From JBBQKF01 sp038326615 (GTDB taxonomy: Bacteria; Bacillota; Clostridia; Saccharofermentanales; UBA5734): 35,821 nt of DNA. The DNA is taken from positions 1 through 35,821 of the forward strand of contig JBBQKF010000023.1 of the NCBI GenBank assembly GCA_038326615.1, read 5' to 3'. The notes below the pieces were generated by a model that had not been told where the DNA came from, searched no databases, and saw only the letters and a list, made by a program, of their open reading frames with translations. Of this stretch, positions 1 through 7,656 are shown in pieces (position 1 is the stretch's first letter; the number at the start of each line of letters is the position of its first letter). The position numbers and the translations under genes were made by a program.

Positions 1-363
1 TGCGTTACGAATTCTATGAAGTAAAAACCACGATGAACTGTATGCTATTCCTAATTCCTTGCTAAGCATTGCTGCTGATAGTCCGCGCTTATCTCTACCA
101 ATAAGGTATATTGCCCAGAACCAGGTTTGAAGCTTTATGCGGGTTTTTTCCATTATTGTACCAGCAGTAACCGACGCTTGATAATGACATGAAGTACACT
201 CAAAAAGACCTCTTGTAGTAACATTATAATATGCAGTATTACCACACTTAGCGCATATAAATCCATTTGGCCAACGGATTTCAAACAAATGCTCTCTACA
301 ATCTTCTTCTGTTTCGTATTTCTTAATAAATTCCATAAACCCCACTGTTTCTTGCTTTGCCAT
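1..363 (-). CDS. IS1595-family transposase, N-terminal 121 residues (partial)
   Basis: This is the N-terminal part of an IS1595-type DDE transposase; the catalytic domain lies beyond the window start. A zinc ribbon is visible: CAKC near residues 38-41 and CTSC near residues 58-61. It is followed by the family's conserved VTAGTIMEKTR segment, then TWFWAIYLIGRDKRGLSA and LGIAYSSSWFLLHRIR, the helix-turn-helix-like stretch that follows the ribbon in this family. The start at 363 is an ATG preceded by AAGGGGG at good spacing, and the frame is open to the window edge. Whether the full transposase is intact cannot be seen. It belongs to the insertion sequence and is functionally unrelated to the downstream threonine aldolase. 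Confidence 0.8.
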   Translation of the reverse strand, partial: MAKQETVGFMEFIKKYETEEDCREHLFEIRWPNGFICAKCGNTAYYNVTTRGLFECTSCHYQASVTAGTIMEKTRIKLQTWFWAIYLIGRDKRGLSAAMLSKELGIAYSSSWFLLHRIRNA

Positions 364-397
364 TACTAAATTCCCCCTTGAAATTTGATATATACTC

Positions 398-426
398 ATT
401 ATACCAAACAATTGTTCGTTTTTCAA
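398..426 (-). promoter_or_regulatory. Promoter of the IS1595 transposase
   Basis: On the minus strand TTGAAA (421-426) and TATAAT (398-403) are separated by exactly 17 bases. It lies 35 bp upstream of the transposase start and inside the presumed inverted-repeat end. Confidence 0.7.
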
Positions 427-482
427 GGGTTTACTGAGCTAACGCGATAGCCATGTTAATTTATTATAAAAATTAAATAATA

Positions 483-512
483 AAAAACTAAGAGACGAAA
501 AACTAAGAGACG
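483..512. repeat. Tandem 15-bp duplication before ltaE
   Basis: Two perfect adjacent copies of AAAAACTAAGAGACG (483-497 and 498-512) precede the ribosome binding site GCGGAGGA of the threonine aldolase. No convincing promoter is visible between the insertion sequence and this gene, so the repeat may lie in the untranslated leader. Confidence 0.8.
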
Positions 513-534
513 AAAACTTGCGGAGGATAATTAA

Positions 535-1569
535 ATGATTAGATTTGCATCCGATTATTGCGAAGGTGCGCATCCAAAGGTGCTCGAAAAGTTGTTTGAA
601 ACAAACTATGAGCAGACAGCAACATATGGGGAAGATATTTACTGTAAAAGAGCTGCGGAACTTATCAAGAAAGAATGCAAATGTGAGAATATAGATGTTC
701 ATTTTCTTGTAGGAGGGACACAAACCAATCTAGTTTTTATTAGCTCCGCACTAAGATCGCACCAGGCAGTAGTATCGGCAAAAACAGGGCATATTGCAGT
801 TCACGAAACCGGCGCAATTGAGGCTACTGGACATAAGATAATCGAATTGTCACACCAAGATGGTAAAATAACGTCTACACAGATTATGAATGTTTGTCGT
901 GAGCACTCAAATGACGAAAATCATGAGCACTGTGTTCAGCCTAAAATGGTTTATATCTCAAATCCAACTGAATTTGGAACAATATATTCAAAGTCAGAAC
1001 TTGTTGAATTAAGCAAGGTTTGTAAGGAATGTGGACTTTATTTGTACATGGATGGTGCTAGGTTAGGCTACGGGCTTTATTCGCAAGAGAATGATCTTGA
1101 TTTGCCTACGATAACTGATTTATGTGATGCTTTCTATATTGGAGGAACCAAGATGGGTGCACTTTTTGGTGAGGCTCTTGTCATTTCGAATGATAGACTT
1201 AAAGAAGATTTCAGATACATAATGAAACAAAAAGGAGCCCTCCTTGCTAAAGGAAGACTCCTAGGACTTCAGTTCATTGCGCTTTTTGAAGATGGACTTT
1301 ACGGCGAAATATCAAAAGAAGCAAACCGTCTTGCTAATATAATAAAATATGCTTGTATAAATAAAGGATATCCATTTCTTACAAAAACATCTACTAACCA
1401 GCAATTCCCGATAATTCCTGATAGTGAACTTAGAAAATTAGATGATCAATATGCCTATTCGTTCTGGCAGCGTATTGATGAAACACATAGTGCTGTTAGG
1501 TTTTGCACAAGTTGGGCAACAAAAGAAGAAGACGTTTTAAAGCTTGTACGAGATATCGAAGCTTTATGA
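535..1569 (+). CDS. ltaE: Low-specificity L-threonine aldolase
   Basis: PLP-dependent fold-type I enzyme of the beta-eliminating lyase/threonine aldolase family, cleaving L-threonine or allo-threonine to glycine and acetaldehyde in the cytoplasm. The PLP lysine is K206 in YIGGTKMGA. H90 in the AVHETGAIEATGHK segment matches the histidine that stacks on the cofactor ring. D173 and R176 in MDGARLG match the cofactor-binding and carboxylate-binding residues. GGTQTN at 60-65 fits the phosphate-binding loop. At 344 residues it is full length. The ATG is preceded by GCGGAGGA. It converges on argG with only 13 bases between the stop codons. An insertion sequence ends about 80 bp upstream, so its original promoter may be displaced. 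Confidence 0.9.
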   Translation: MIRFASDYCEGAHPKVLEKLFETNYEQTATYGEDIYCKRAAELIKKECKCENIDVHFLVGGTQTNLVFISSALRSHQAVVSAKTGHIAVHETGAIEATGHKIIELSHQDGKITSTQIMNVCREHSNDENHEHCVQPKMVYISNPTEFGTIYSKSELVELSKVCKECGLYLYMDGARLGYGLYSQENDLDLPTITDLCDAFYIGGTKMGALFGEALVISNDRLKEDFRYIMKQKGALLAKGRLLGLQFIALFEDGLYGEISKEANRLANIIKYACINKGYPFLTKTSTNQQFPIIPDSELRKLDDQYAYSFWQRIDETHSAVRFCTSWATKEEDVLKLVRDIEAL

Positions 1570-1582
1570 TTTTAGGGTTTGA

Positions 1583-2809
1583 TTATAACAATCCGTTTCT
1601 CTTTTTCATTTGCGCAACAACTTTTAGTGGAAGGCCAAAGCAATTAATGAAACCGCCAGCGTCTTTCTGGTCGTAAACATCATCTTCAGCAAATGTTGAA
1701 AGCTCTTCTTCGTATAATGAGAAGGGGGATGTGATACCTGCAGGCATGCAATTTCCTTTATATAACTTTAAGCGAACTTTGCCGCTTACTGTTTTTTGGG
1801 TCTCATCAACAAATGCAGATAAAGCTTCGCGTAAAGGATGAAACCATTGTCCAAAGTAAACAAGCTCAGCAAATCTTTGTGAAACAAGATCTTTGTAATG
1901 TAGCGTGTCACGATCAATACAAAGAAGTTCAAGTTCGCGGTGAGCGTAATAAAGAACCGTTCCGCCTGGTGTTTCATAAACGCCACGTGATTTCATTCCT
2001 ACAAGACGATTTTCAACCATGTCTATAATACCAACACCGTTTGATCCGGCAACTTTATTAAGGTATTCAAGTATTGCTATTGGACCTTTGACAGTTCCAT
2101 CAACACATACAGGGATGCCTTTTTCAAAATCAATATCCACATATGTTGCTTTATCAGGTGCTTTTTCTGGCGAAACCATAAGTTTTAGGATTTCCTCATA
2201 TTTTGGTTCATTTGCAGGGTCTTCAAGGTCCATACCTTCATGACTTAAATGCCATATGTTCTGGTCCATTGAGTAATTATCTTTTTTGGTTACTGGAACA
2301 GGTATCCCTCGTTCGTTTGCATAATCGATTTCTTCGTCTCTGGATTTTATAGTCCACAATCGCCATGGTGCTATAATTTTAAGTTCAGGTGCAAGAGCTT
2401 TAACAGTTAATTCAAAACGAACCTGATCGTTTCCTTTGCCAGTACATCCGTGGCAGATTGCAGTGCATCCTTCGCGTTTTGCAATTTCAACCATTCTTTT
2501 TGCAATTATTGGACGTGCAAAAGAAGTTCCGAGAAGATATTTGTTTTCATATACAGCATTTGCTTTTAATGTTGGATAGATATAATCAGTTATGAATTCT
2601 TCGGTTATATCTTCTACAAATATTTTGCTTGCACCGCATTTAAGTGCTTTTGCTTCGAGGAATTCACGATCAACACCAATGCCAACTTCGCCGGCCATTG
2701 CTATAACTTCGCAATTATAGTTTTCTAAAAGCCACGGAATGATAATTGAGGTGTCGAGACCACCAGAATAAGCAAGTAATATTTTTTCTTTTGTTTGTTC
2801 GTTTTCCAT
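1583..2809 (-). CDS. argG: Argininosuccinate synthase
   Basis: Joins citrulline and aspartate with ATP to form argininosuccinate, the penultimate step of arginine synthesis, in the cytoplasm. The ATP-pyrophosphatase P-loop is AYSGGLDTS at residues 13-21. Further family hallmarks are CHGCTGKGNDQVRFE, IIAPWR and a C-terminal region of normal length (408 residues). The chosen ATG has AAGGGGGAA just upstream; an in-frame ATG 24 codons earlier would put the start inside the probable leader and lacks a ribosome site. argH is not adjacent, so the gene stands alone here. It has its own promoter and a candidate ARG box between promoter and start, suggesting arginine-dependent repression. Confidence 0.96.
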   Translation of the reverse strand: MENEQTKEKILLAYSGGLDTSIIIPWLLENYNCEVIAMAGEVGIGVDREFLEAKALKCGASKIFVEDITEEFITDYIYPTLKANAVYENKYLLGTSFARPIIAKRMVEIAKREGCTAICHGCTGKGNDQVRFELTVKALAPELKIIAPWRLWTIKSRDEEIDYANERGIPVPVTKKDNYSMDQNIWHLSHEGMDLEDPANEPKYEEILKLMVSPEKAPDKATYVDIDFEKGIPVCVDGTVKGPIAILEYLNKVAGSNGVGIIDMVENRLVGMKSRGVYETPGGTVLYYAHRELELLCIDRDTLHYKDLVSQRFAELVYFGQWFHPLREALSAFVDETQKTVSGKVRLKLYKGNCMPAGITSPFSLYEEELSTFAEDDVYDQKDAGGFINCFGLPLKVVAQMKKRNGLL

Positions 2810-2825
2810 TTGTTTTCCCCCTTGA

Positions 2826-2839
2826 TGAATAAATATGCA
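2826..2839 (-). promoter_or_regulatory. Candidate ARG box in the argG leader
   Basis: On the minus strand TGCATATTTATTCA differs at one position from the palindromic ARG-box core TGAAT-N4-ATTCA bound by ArgR/AhrC. It lies between the argG promoter and its ribosome site. The match is short in an A+T-rich leader, so chance cannot be excluded. Confidence 0.4.
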
Positions 2840-2884
2840 ATAATATAAATCAATATGCATATAATTGATACTTTTATGCATAAA

Positions 2885-2913
2885 AGTATATCACCAACAA
2901 TAGTTGCTGTCAA
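2885..2913 (-). promoter_or_regulatory. argG promoter
   Basis: On the minus strand a perfect TTGACA (2908-2913) and TATACT (2885-2890) are 17 bases apart, 75 bp upstream of the argG start. It overlaps the likely promoter of the divergent aminotransferase gene. Confidence 0.75.
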
Positions 2914-2935
2914 AGATAATCTATTGTGTTATAAT
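2908..2935 (+). promoter_or_regulatory. Probable promoter of the class IV aminotransferase
   Basis: TATAAT at 2930-2935 lies about 40 bp before the start codon. The best -35 is TGTCAA at 2908-2913 with a 16-base spacer, which is the complement of the argG -35 box. The two promoters would therefore be back to back and mutually exclusive. Confidence 0.45.
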
Positions 2936-2975
2936 AACAAAATGCTTATTTAAATAACATTGAAAGGATAGTAAT

Positions 2976-3821
2976 ATGGCATATCCGTTAATAGAATCAC
3001 ATATAGGAAACGAAATAATGCTTGACGGGGAATTTTATAATTTTAGTTCTCCCCAAATTATTGAAATAAATAAACCAAACGAGGATTTAAAATATTATGA
3101 AGTTATTAGGTGCATTAACGGGATTCCGCTTTTTTTAGAAGAGCATCTTGACAGGCTAGAAAATTCAACAAAAGGAGATAGTAGTTTTGATCGTGCAATT
3201 ATGCAAAAGGATATTGAACGATATATCAGCAGAATTAAGCTTATTGATGGTAATATTAAAATAGTTTTTACAGCGAATAATAGAATAATTCATGCTAATC
3301 AATTTTATTATCCACCAAAAACCAAATATACAACAGGTGTACCTGTTGGCCTTTTATTATGGGAGCGCAAAGACCCTAATATCAAAGCTGTCCGTGAAGA
3401 TTACAAAATTGCAATTGCCCAAAAACTATCAGAAGCTGGACCTTTTGGGTTATTTTTTGAAACTTTGTTATATGGAAATGATGGAAAAATTACCGAAGGA
3501 AGCAGGTCTAATGTTTTTTTTATAAAAGGCAATAATGTTTTAACTGCGCCGGATAGTGACATATTGAAGGGGATAACACGTAAGTATGTTCTTGAAGCAA
3601 TTAAGCTTGCGGGAGGCAAATTAGCGGATTATAAAATTTCAATTACAGGTAATGAAGATATGAATGATATTGATGCTGCATTTTTATCCGGGACTTCGAT
3701 TGGAGTATTGCCTATTTGTGGAATTGAGGAAATGCCTCTATCATCTAGCAACCAATTGATTCTTGAAATCATGAAACAATACGAAAAAATAGTTAGCGAT
3801 TACATCTCTGCCCGCAAATAA
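2976..3821 (+). CDS. Class IV PLP aminotransferase (branched-chain aminotransferase / aminodeoxychorismate lyase type)
   Basis: Fold-type IV PLP enzyme, 281 residues. K137 in IKAVREDYKIA sits where the family has the cofactor lysine, with the typical KxxxxY spacing. EGSRSN at 174-179 and LKGITRKYVLE at 197-207 are the classic class IV signatures for the cofactor phosphate and C-terminal helix. YEVIR at 41-45 and LEEHLDRL at 54-61 complete the N-terminal domain. The sequence does not separate a branched-chain aminotransferase (IlvE) from a PabC-like lyase or a D-amino-acid transaminase, so substrate is left open. The ATG is preceded by GAAAGGA. It is transcribed divergently from argG and stands alone. 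Confidence 0.85.
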   Translation: MAYPLIESHIGNEIMLDGEFYNFSSPQIIEINKPNEDLKYYEVIRCINGIPLFLEEHLDRLENSTKGDSSFDRAIMQKDIERYISRIKLIDGNIKIVFTANNRIIHANQFYYPPKTKYTTGVPVGLLLWERKDPNIKAVREDYKIAIAQKLSEAGPFGLFFETLLYGNDGKITEGSRSNVFFIKGNNVLTAPDSDILKGITRKYVLEAIKLAGGKLADYKISITGNEDMNDIDAAFLSGTSIGVLPICGIEEMPLSSSNQLILEIMKQYEKIVSDYISARK

Positions 3822-4201
3822 ATAAAACAAAATTGTTACAGATGTTAACAATATTTCAACAATGATGTACTTAACGTGAAAACGCTCTAATTAAAAGGAA
3901 AATGATGAATGAAATTCAATAAAATTTGTAGAAATTTACATAAATAAAGTTCTTGTTTTATATCATAATGAGTATTAAAATATTAATGCTGAATTCATAA
4001 AATATAAAAGCAGCAAAACAGCAAAACAGCAAAACAGCAAAACAGCAAAACAGCAAAACAGCAAAACAGCAAAACAGCAAAACAGCAAAACAGCAAAACA
4101 GCAAAACAGCAAAACAGCAATAACAGCAATAACAATAAAAAAAATAATAATAATAATAATAATAATTTATAAAATCAAAATTTCAGGAGGACTAAATCAA
4201 A
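3822..4201. other. Intergenic region between aminotransferase gene and htpG
   Basis: 380 bases without a gene. The left half is plain A+T-rich sequence; TTTACA at 3935-3940 with a TATATC 18 bases on is the only promoter-like pair seen. The right half is the octamer repeat and an AAT-rich run. No CIRCE operator (TTAGCACTC with inverted partner) is present, so HrcA control of htpG is not supported. Confidence 0.7.
4011..4114. repeat. Octamer microsatellite: 13 perfect copies of CAGCAAAA
   Basis: Thirteen uninterrupted 8-bp units are followed by two 9-base variants (CAGCAATAA) and then an AAT trinucleotide run from about 4142 to 4168. The tract ends about 15 bp before the htpG ribosome site, so it lies in the promoter or leader. 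Such tracts change length by slipped-strand mispairing. Confidence 0.95.
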
Positions 4202-6304
4202 ATGGCAAACGAAAAAGGTAATGTATCGGTTAGCACAGAGAATATTTTCCCGATAATCAGAAAGTGGCTCTATTCAGACAGAGACATATTCCTTAGGGAA
4301 TTGGTATCTAACTCATCAGACGCAGTTGCAAAATTAAAGAAACTTGTTGATCTTGGAGAAGCTCCAATATCTAAAGACGAGGAATATGCAATTTATGTAA
4401 CACTCGACAAAGAAAATAGAAAATTAGTTGTTGCTGACAACGGAATCGGAATGACTGACGAAGAAATAAAGAAATATATCAATCAGATTGCTTTTTCAGG
4501 TGCAGTTGATTTTATCGAGAAGTATAAAGAAAAATCAGCGGAATCTACTGGTATCATTGGCCACTTCGGACTTGGATTTTATTCGGCATTTATGGTTGCA
4601 GATAAAGTTCGTATTGACTCATTGTCCTATGTTGAAGGTAGCAAAGCTGCTTCTTGGACAAGTGAAGATGGAATGGCATACGAAATGAGCGATTCTGACA
4701 AAGAAACCCGTGGAACAACAATAACAATAGACCTTTCGGATGACGGAAATGAATTTATTGATGCTGCAAAATGTCGTGAAATATTGAATAAATACTGTGC
4801 CTTTATGCCTTTCCCAATATTTTTCATGGATGTAAAAGAAGAAGCAGAAACAGAAAAACGCAATAAAGAGAAAATTATAGATAATGCTAAGAAGCGATTA
4901 GAGAAAGAAAGCGAGAAGGCTAAGAAAAAAGCCGAAAAGAAAGCAGAAAAAGCAAAGAAGAAATCAGAAAAGGCAGAAAAATCAGAAAAATCAGAAAAAT
5001 CAGAAAAATCTGCAGACGAAGCAACATCTGACGATTCAGTTTTAGAATTAGATAATGACGTTGAAGAAGATGATATCGAAGACGAAAAAGAATATGATTT
5101 TGATTCATCAGATCCAATAGGACCTAAGCAAATCAATGATATCCATCCATTATGGCTTAAAAATCCTAAGGACTGTACCGATGAAGAATATAAAGATTTT
5201 TACAGAAAAGCATTTTCTGATTACAGAGAGCCACTTTTCTGGATACACCTTAACATGGATTATCCTTTTAGCCTTAAAGGAATACTTTATTTCCCACAAT
5301 CTGATAATACATACGAATCACTTGAAGGTCGTATCAAGCTTTTCTACAATCAGGTTTTTGTCGCAGATAACATAAAAGAAGTTATTCCTGACTTTTTATT
5401 CCTTCTAAAGGGATGTATTGACTGCCCAGACCTTCCCCTTAATGTTTCAAGAAGCTTCCTTCAAAATGATGGGTATGTCCAGAAACTTTCATCTCATATA
5501 ATTAAAAAAGTTGCCGATAAACTGACTAGTCTTTTTGAAACTTCAAGAGAAGATTTTGACAAATATTGGTCTGATATAGGCGTGTTTGTAAAATATGGCT
5601 GTATGAGAGAAGAGAAATTTTTCGATAAAGTTAAAGATATTATACTTGTAAAGACCGTTGATGGGGATCTTAAAGCTCTCAAAGATCTTGGTGAGAAAAT
5701 TTACTATACTCACGATGAGAAAAAACAAGTTGCTTATGTTGACATGGCAAAAAGTAAAGATAAGACTGTCGTTGTTATGGATCATGAACTTGACAATAAT
5801 TTTATGTCATTCATGGAGTATAAGAATAACAAGGTTAAATTTATAAGAATTGACGCAGAAATTGAAGGTGAAGAAGGTCCTGCAGAGCGCAAAGAAGTAA
5901 TAGAGAAGTTGTTCCGCCAGGCCACAGGCAACGAAAAGCTTGAAGTACAAGCGAAATCATTTGGCGAAAATGCACTAGCAGCAGTTCTTTCAGAATCTGA
6001 AGAATCACGCAGAATGCAGGAAATGCAAAAAATGTATATGAAGCAAATGGGCGGAGGCGCAGGAATGGATTTTGCATCAATGTTTCCTGTGGTTCAGAGT
6101 CTTGTTGTCAATACAGATAGTGCACTTGTAGGTAAACTTTCTGCGCTATTTGAGATTCCTGGTAAAGAAGATCAAGCAAAAGAACTTGCATTGCATATTT
6201 ATGATCTTGCTAGATTAGGTCATGGATCAATTGATGCACAAGGTATGTCTGCTTTTCTCACTCGCAGCACAAAGATTATGGCGATGATGGCTGAAAAAAT
6301 CTAA
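4202..6304 (+). CDS. htpG: Chaperone HtpG (Hsp90) with long charged linker
   Basis: ATP-dependent cytoplasmic chaperone of the Hsp90 family. The GHKL ATPase domain shows RELVSNSSDA (32-41), VADNGIGMT (77-85) and GHFGLGFYSAF (120-130). The middle domain resumes near residue 311 with INDIHPLWLKNP and includes the NVSRSFLQND motif; the C-terminal dimerization part ends with DLARLGHGS and an amphipathic tail. Total length is 700 residues, against about 620-630 for typical HtpG. The excess is a lysine/glutamate-rich then aspartate/glutamate-rich insert at about 213-305, between the ATPase and middle domains, where eukaryotic Hsp90 has its charged linker. The ATG follows TCAGGAGGACT. A terminator follows the gene, so it is monocistronic. 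Confidence 0.96.
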   Translation: MANEKGNVSVSTENIFPIIRKWLYSDRDIFLRELVSNSSDAVAKLKKLVDLGEAPISKDEEYAIYVTLDKENRKLVVADNGIGMTDEEIKKYINQIAFSGAVDFIEKYKEKSAESTGIIGHFGLGFYSAFMVADKVRIDSLSYVEGSKAASWTSEDGMAYEMSDSDKETRGTTITIDLSDDGNEFIDAAKCREILNKYCAFMPFPIFFMDVKEEAETEKRNKEKIIDNAKKRLEKESEKAKKKAEKKAEKAKKKSEKAEKSEKSEKSEKSADEATSDDSVLELDNDVEEDDIEDEKEYDFDSSDPIGPKQINDIHPLWLKNPKDCTDEEYKDFYRKAFSDYREPLFWIHLNMDYPFSLKGILYFPQSDNTYESLEGRIKLFYNQVFVADNIKEVIPDFLFLLKGCIDCPDLPLNVSRSFLQNDGYVQKLSSHIIKKVADKLTSLFETSREDFDKYWSDIGVFVKYGCMREEKFFDKVKDIILVKTVDGDLKALKDLGEKIYYTHDEKKQVAYVDMAKSKDKTVVVMDHELDNNFMSFMEYKNNKVKFIRIDAEIEGEEGPAERKEVIEKLFRQATGNEKLEVQAKSFGENALAAVLSESEESRRMQEMQKMYMKQMGGGAGMDFASMFPVVQSLVVNTDSALVGKLSALFEIPGKEDQAKELALHIYDLARLGHGSIDAQGMSAFLTRSTKIMAMMAEKI
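4973..5008. repeat. Period-9 repeat inside htpG encoding Lys-Ser-Glu units
   Basis: Three perfect TCAGAAAAA units (4982-5008) plus a preceding unit with one mismatch (4973-4981). They encode KSEKSEKSEK in the charged linker. The period is a multiple of three, so expansion or contraction keeps the frame. Confidence 0.9.
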
Positions 6305-6353
6305 AATTTTACTTAACCTTATAAAAAAATTAATAATTTGTAAATATGACAGA

Positions 6354-6390
6354 CCTGACGACTTTTTAATTAAAGTTGTCAGGCTTTTTC
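6354..6390 (+). terminator. Rho-independent terminator after htpG
   Basis: CCTGACGACTTT pairs with AAAGTTGTCAGG around a 6-base loop, with one G-T wobble, followed by CTTTTTCC. It is 50 bp after the htpG stop. Confidence 0.85.
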
Positions 6391-6495
6391 CTTATTTTAT
6401 TTAAAGTTTAAATTTAGCAAAAAGCCTCCCTCGTTCCAACTTATAATTGCTCACGAAAACGAAATAATCAAGAAAATAAAGTGGGAGAGAATTGC

Positions 6496-6524
6496 TTGGA
6501 ATAGAAAAATTAGTATGGTAAAAT
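6496..6524 (+). promoter_or_regulatory. Promoter of the exonuclease III gene
   Basis: TTGGAA (6496-6501) and TAAAAT (6519-6524) are 17 bases apart, about 44 bp before the start codon. Confidence 0.6.
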
Positions 6525-6567
6525 TAATCTATTACTTAATTCATTTTTATGTGGAGGAAAAGATACA

Positions 6568-7320
6568 ATGAGGCTTATAACATGGAATGTTAACGGATTT
6601 CGCGCAATAATCAAGAAGGAATTTCATGAGTTTTTCAAAGAAATGGATGCGGATATCTTTTGTATTCAAGAAACTAAGATGCAAATTGATCAGGTTGAGA
6701 CATCTTTTGAAGGTTATCATTCATTTTGGAATAGTGCAGTAAAAAAAGGATATTCCGGAACTGCAATTTTTTCGAAAATAGATCCGCTTAAGGTAACTTA
6801 TGACATAGGAATTTCCATTCATGATCAGGAAGGTCGCGTCATTACTCTAGAATTTGAAGCTTTTTATCTGGTTAATGTTTATACACCGAATTCGCAAAGA
6901 GATCTCTTGAGACTTCCATACAGGATGGAATGGGAAGATGCTTTCAGAGATTATATAGTAGGACTTGATAAAGTTAAGCCTGTTATCATTTGTGGGGATC
7001 TAAATGTTGCACATGAAAAAATCGATCTTAAAAATCCGAAAACAAATCGTTTTAACGCCGGATTTTCCGATGAAGAGCGTTCGAAAATGACCAAATTACT
7101 CGATGCCGGCTTTGTTGATTGCTTTAGGTTTTTATATCCAGAAAAAGCCGATGCTTATACATGGTGGTCGTATATGTTTAAAGCTAGAGAAAACAATATT
7201 GGATGGAGAATTGATTATTTTATAACCTCAAAAAGTCTGATTTATGAGATTGAAGATTGCATTTTGTACCCTCAGATTCAAGGCAGCGACCATTGCCCAG
7301 TGGTCTTAGAACTAAAATAG
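6568..7320 (+). CDS. xth: Exodeoxyribonuclease III / AP endonuclease
   Basis: Mg-dependent endonuclease/exonuclease/phosphatase-fold enzyme that cuts at abasic sites and trims 3' ends in base excision repair. The active-site set is complete: WNVNGFRA (6-13), metal-binding E35 in QETK, Y105 in NVYTPNSQ, D144 and N146 in CGDLNVAHEKIDL, W199/W200, D216 in WRIDYF and the terminal D241-H242 in GSDHCPVVLEL. At 250 residues it matches the ExoA type. The ATG has GTGGAGGA upstream. It stands alone between its own promoter and a long A+T-rich spacer. Confidence 0.94.
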   Translation: MRLITWNVNGFRAIIKKEFHEFFKEMDADIFCIQETKMQIDQVETSFEGYHSFWNSAVKKGYSGTAIFSKIDPLKVTYDIGISIHDQEGRVITLEFEAFYLVNVYTPNSQRDLLRLPYRMEWEDAFRDYIVGLDKVKPVIICGDLNVAHEKIDLKNPKTNRFNAGFSDEERSKMTKLLDAGFVDCFRFLYPEKADAYTWWSYMFKARENNIGWRIDYFITSKSLIYEIEDCILYPQIQGSDHCPVVLELK

Positions 7321-7656
7321 AAACGAAATTGAATGTTAATTAGAAAAAATTCGAGCAAATCTAAACAATTTAAGCATTGAAATGCAATGTCTATTTAGTT
7401 TTTGCAAAACATTAGGACTCTTTGCTCCTTGTAAAGATTATATGATAGCAATAATTTTTAAGCAACAAATTGCTAAAAATTCTAAATAAACACAAAATAC
7501 TCAAAATTTATGAAAAGAACTCAAAATTATTCAAAATATTCAAGTTTTAAAAATTTATCGCAAATTATCGCAAATAACTTTTTTCTGAACAATTGTAATT
7601 TTGCGTGATATCGGATAGAATTATAAAGACTAAAAATCGAGAGGAGAACTTTATTA
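7321..7656. other. Intergenic region before the ABC operon
   Basis: 336 A+T-rich bases with short direct repeats such as CTCAAAAT-type and GCAAATTATC-type words (for example CGCAAATTATCGCAAAT near 7559). No gene, structured RNA or clear terminator is visible. The only convincing signal is the promoter at its right end. Confidence 0.6.
7593..7621 (+). promoter_or_regulatory. Promoter of the ABC transporter operon
   Basis: TTGTAA (7593-7598) and TAGAAT (7616-7621) are separated by 17 bases, 35 bp upstream of the first gene. Confidence 0.6.

Larger units (their letters stand above)
1..452 (-). mobile_element. IS1595-family insertion sequence, left part missing
   Basis: The element holds the first 121 codons of a transposase and its promoter, and continues past the window start. 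Its upstream end probably lies near 452, where the minus strand begins GGCTATCGCG. That would be the terminal inverted repeat, but the other end is not in the window so this cannot be verified. If 452 is the edge, the next 8 bases (453-460) would be one copy of the 8-bp target duplication expected for IS1595 elements. The element sits about 80 bp before the threonine aldolase start and points away from it. Confidence 0.6.

Noticed and set aside
4011..4135. CRISPR-like regular repeat before htpG
   Set aside because: The unit is 8 bp and strictly contiguous, with no spacers; it is a microsatellite.
3822..4201. CIRCE heat-shock operator before htpG
   Set aside because: No TTAGCACTC/GAGTGCTAA pair could be found on either strand.
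4627..5136. 169-codon open frame on the minus strand inside htpG
   Set aside because: It is the antisense of the repetitive charged linker, giving a low-complexity Ser/Phe-rich translation without a ribosome site.
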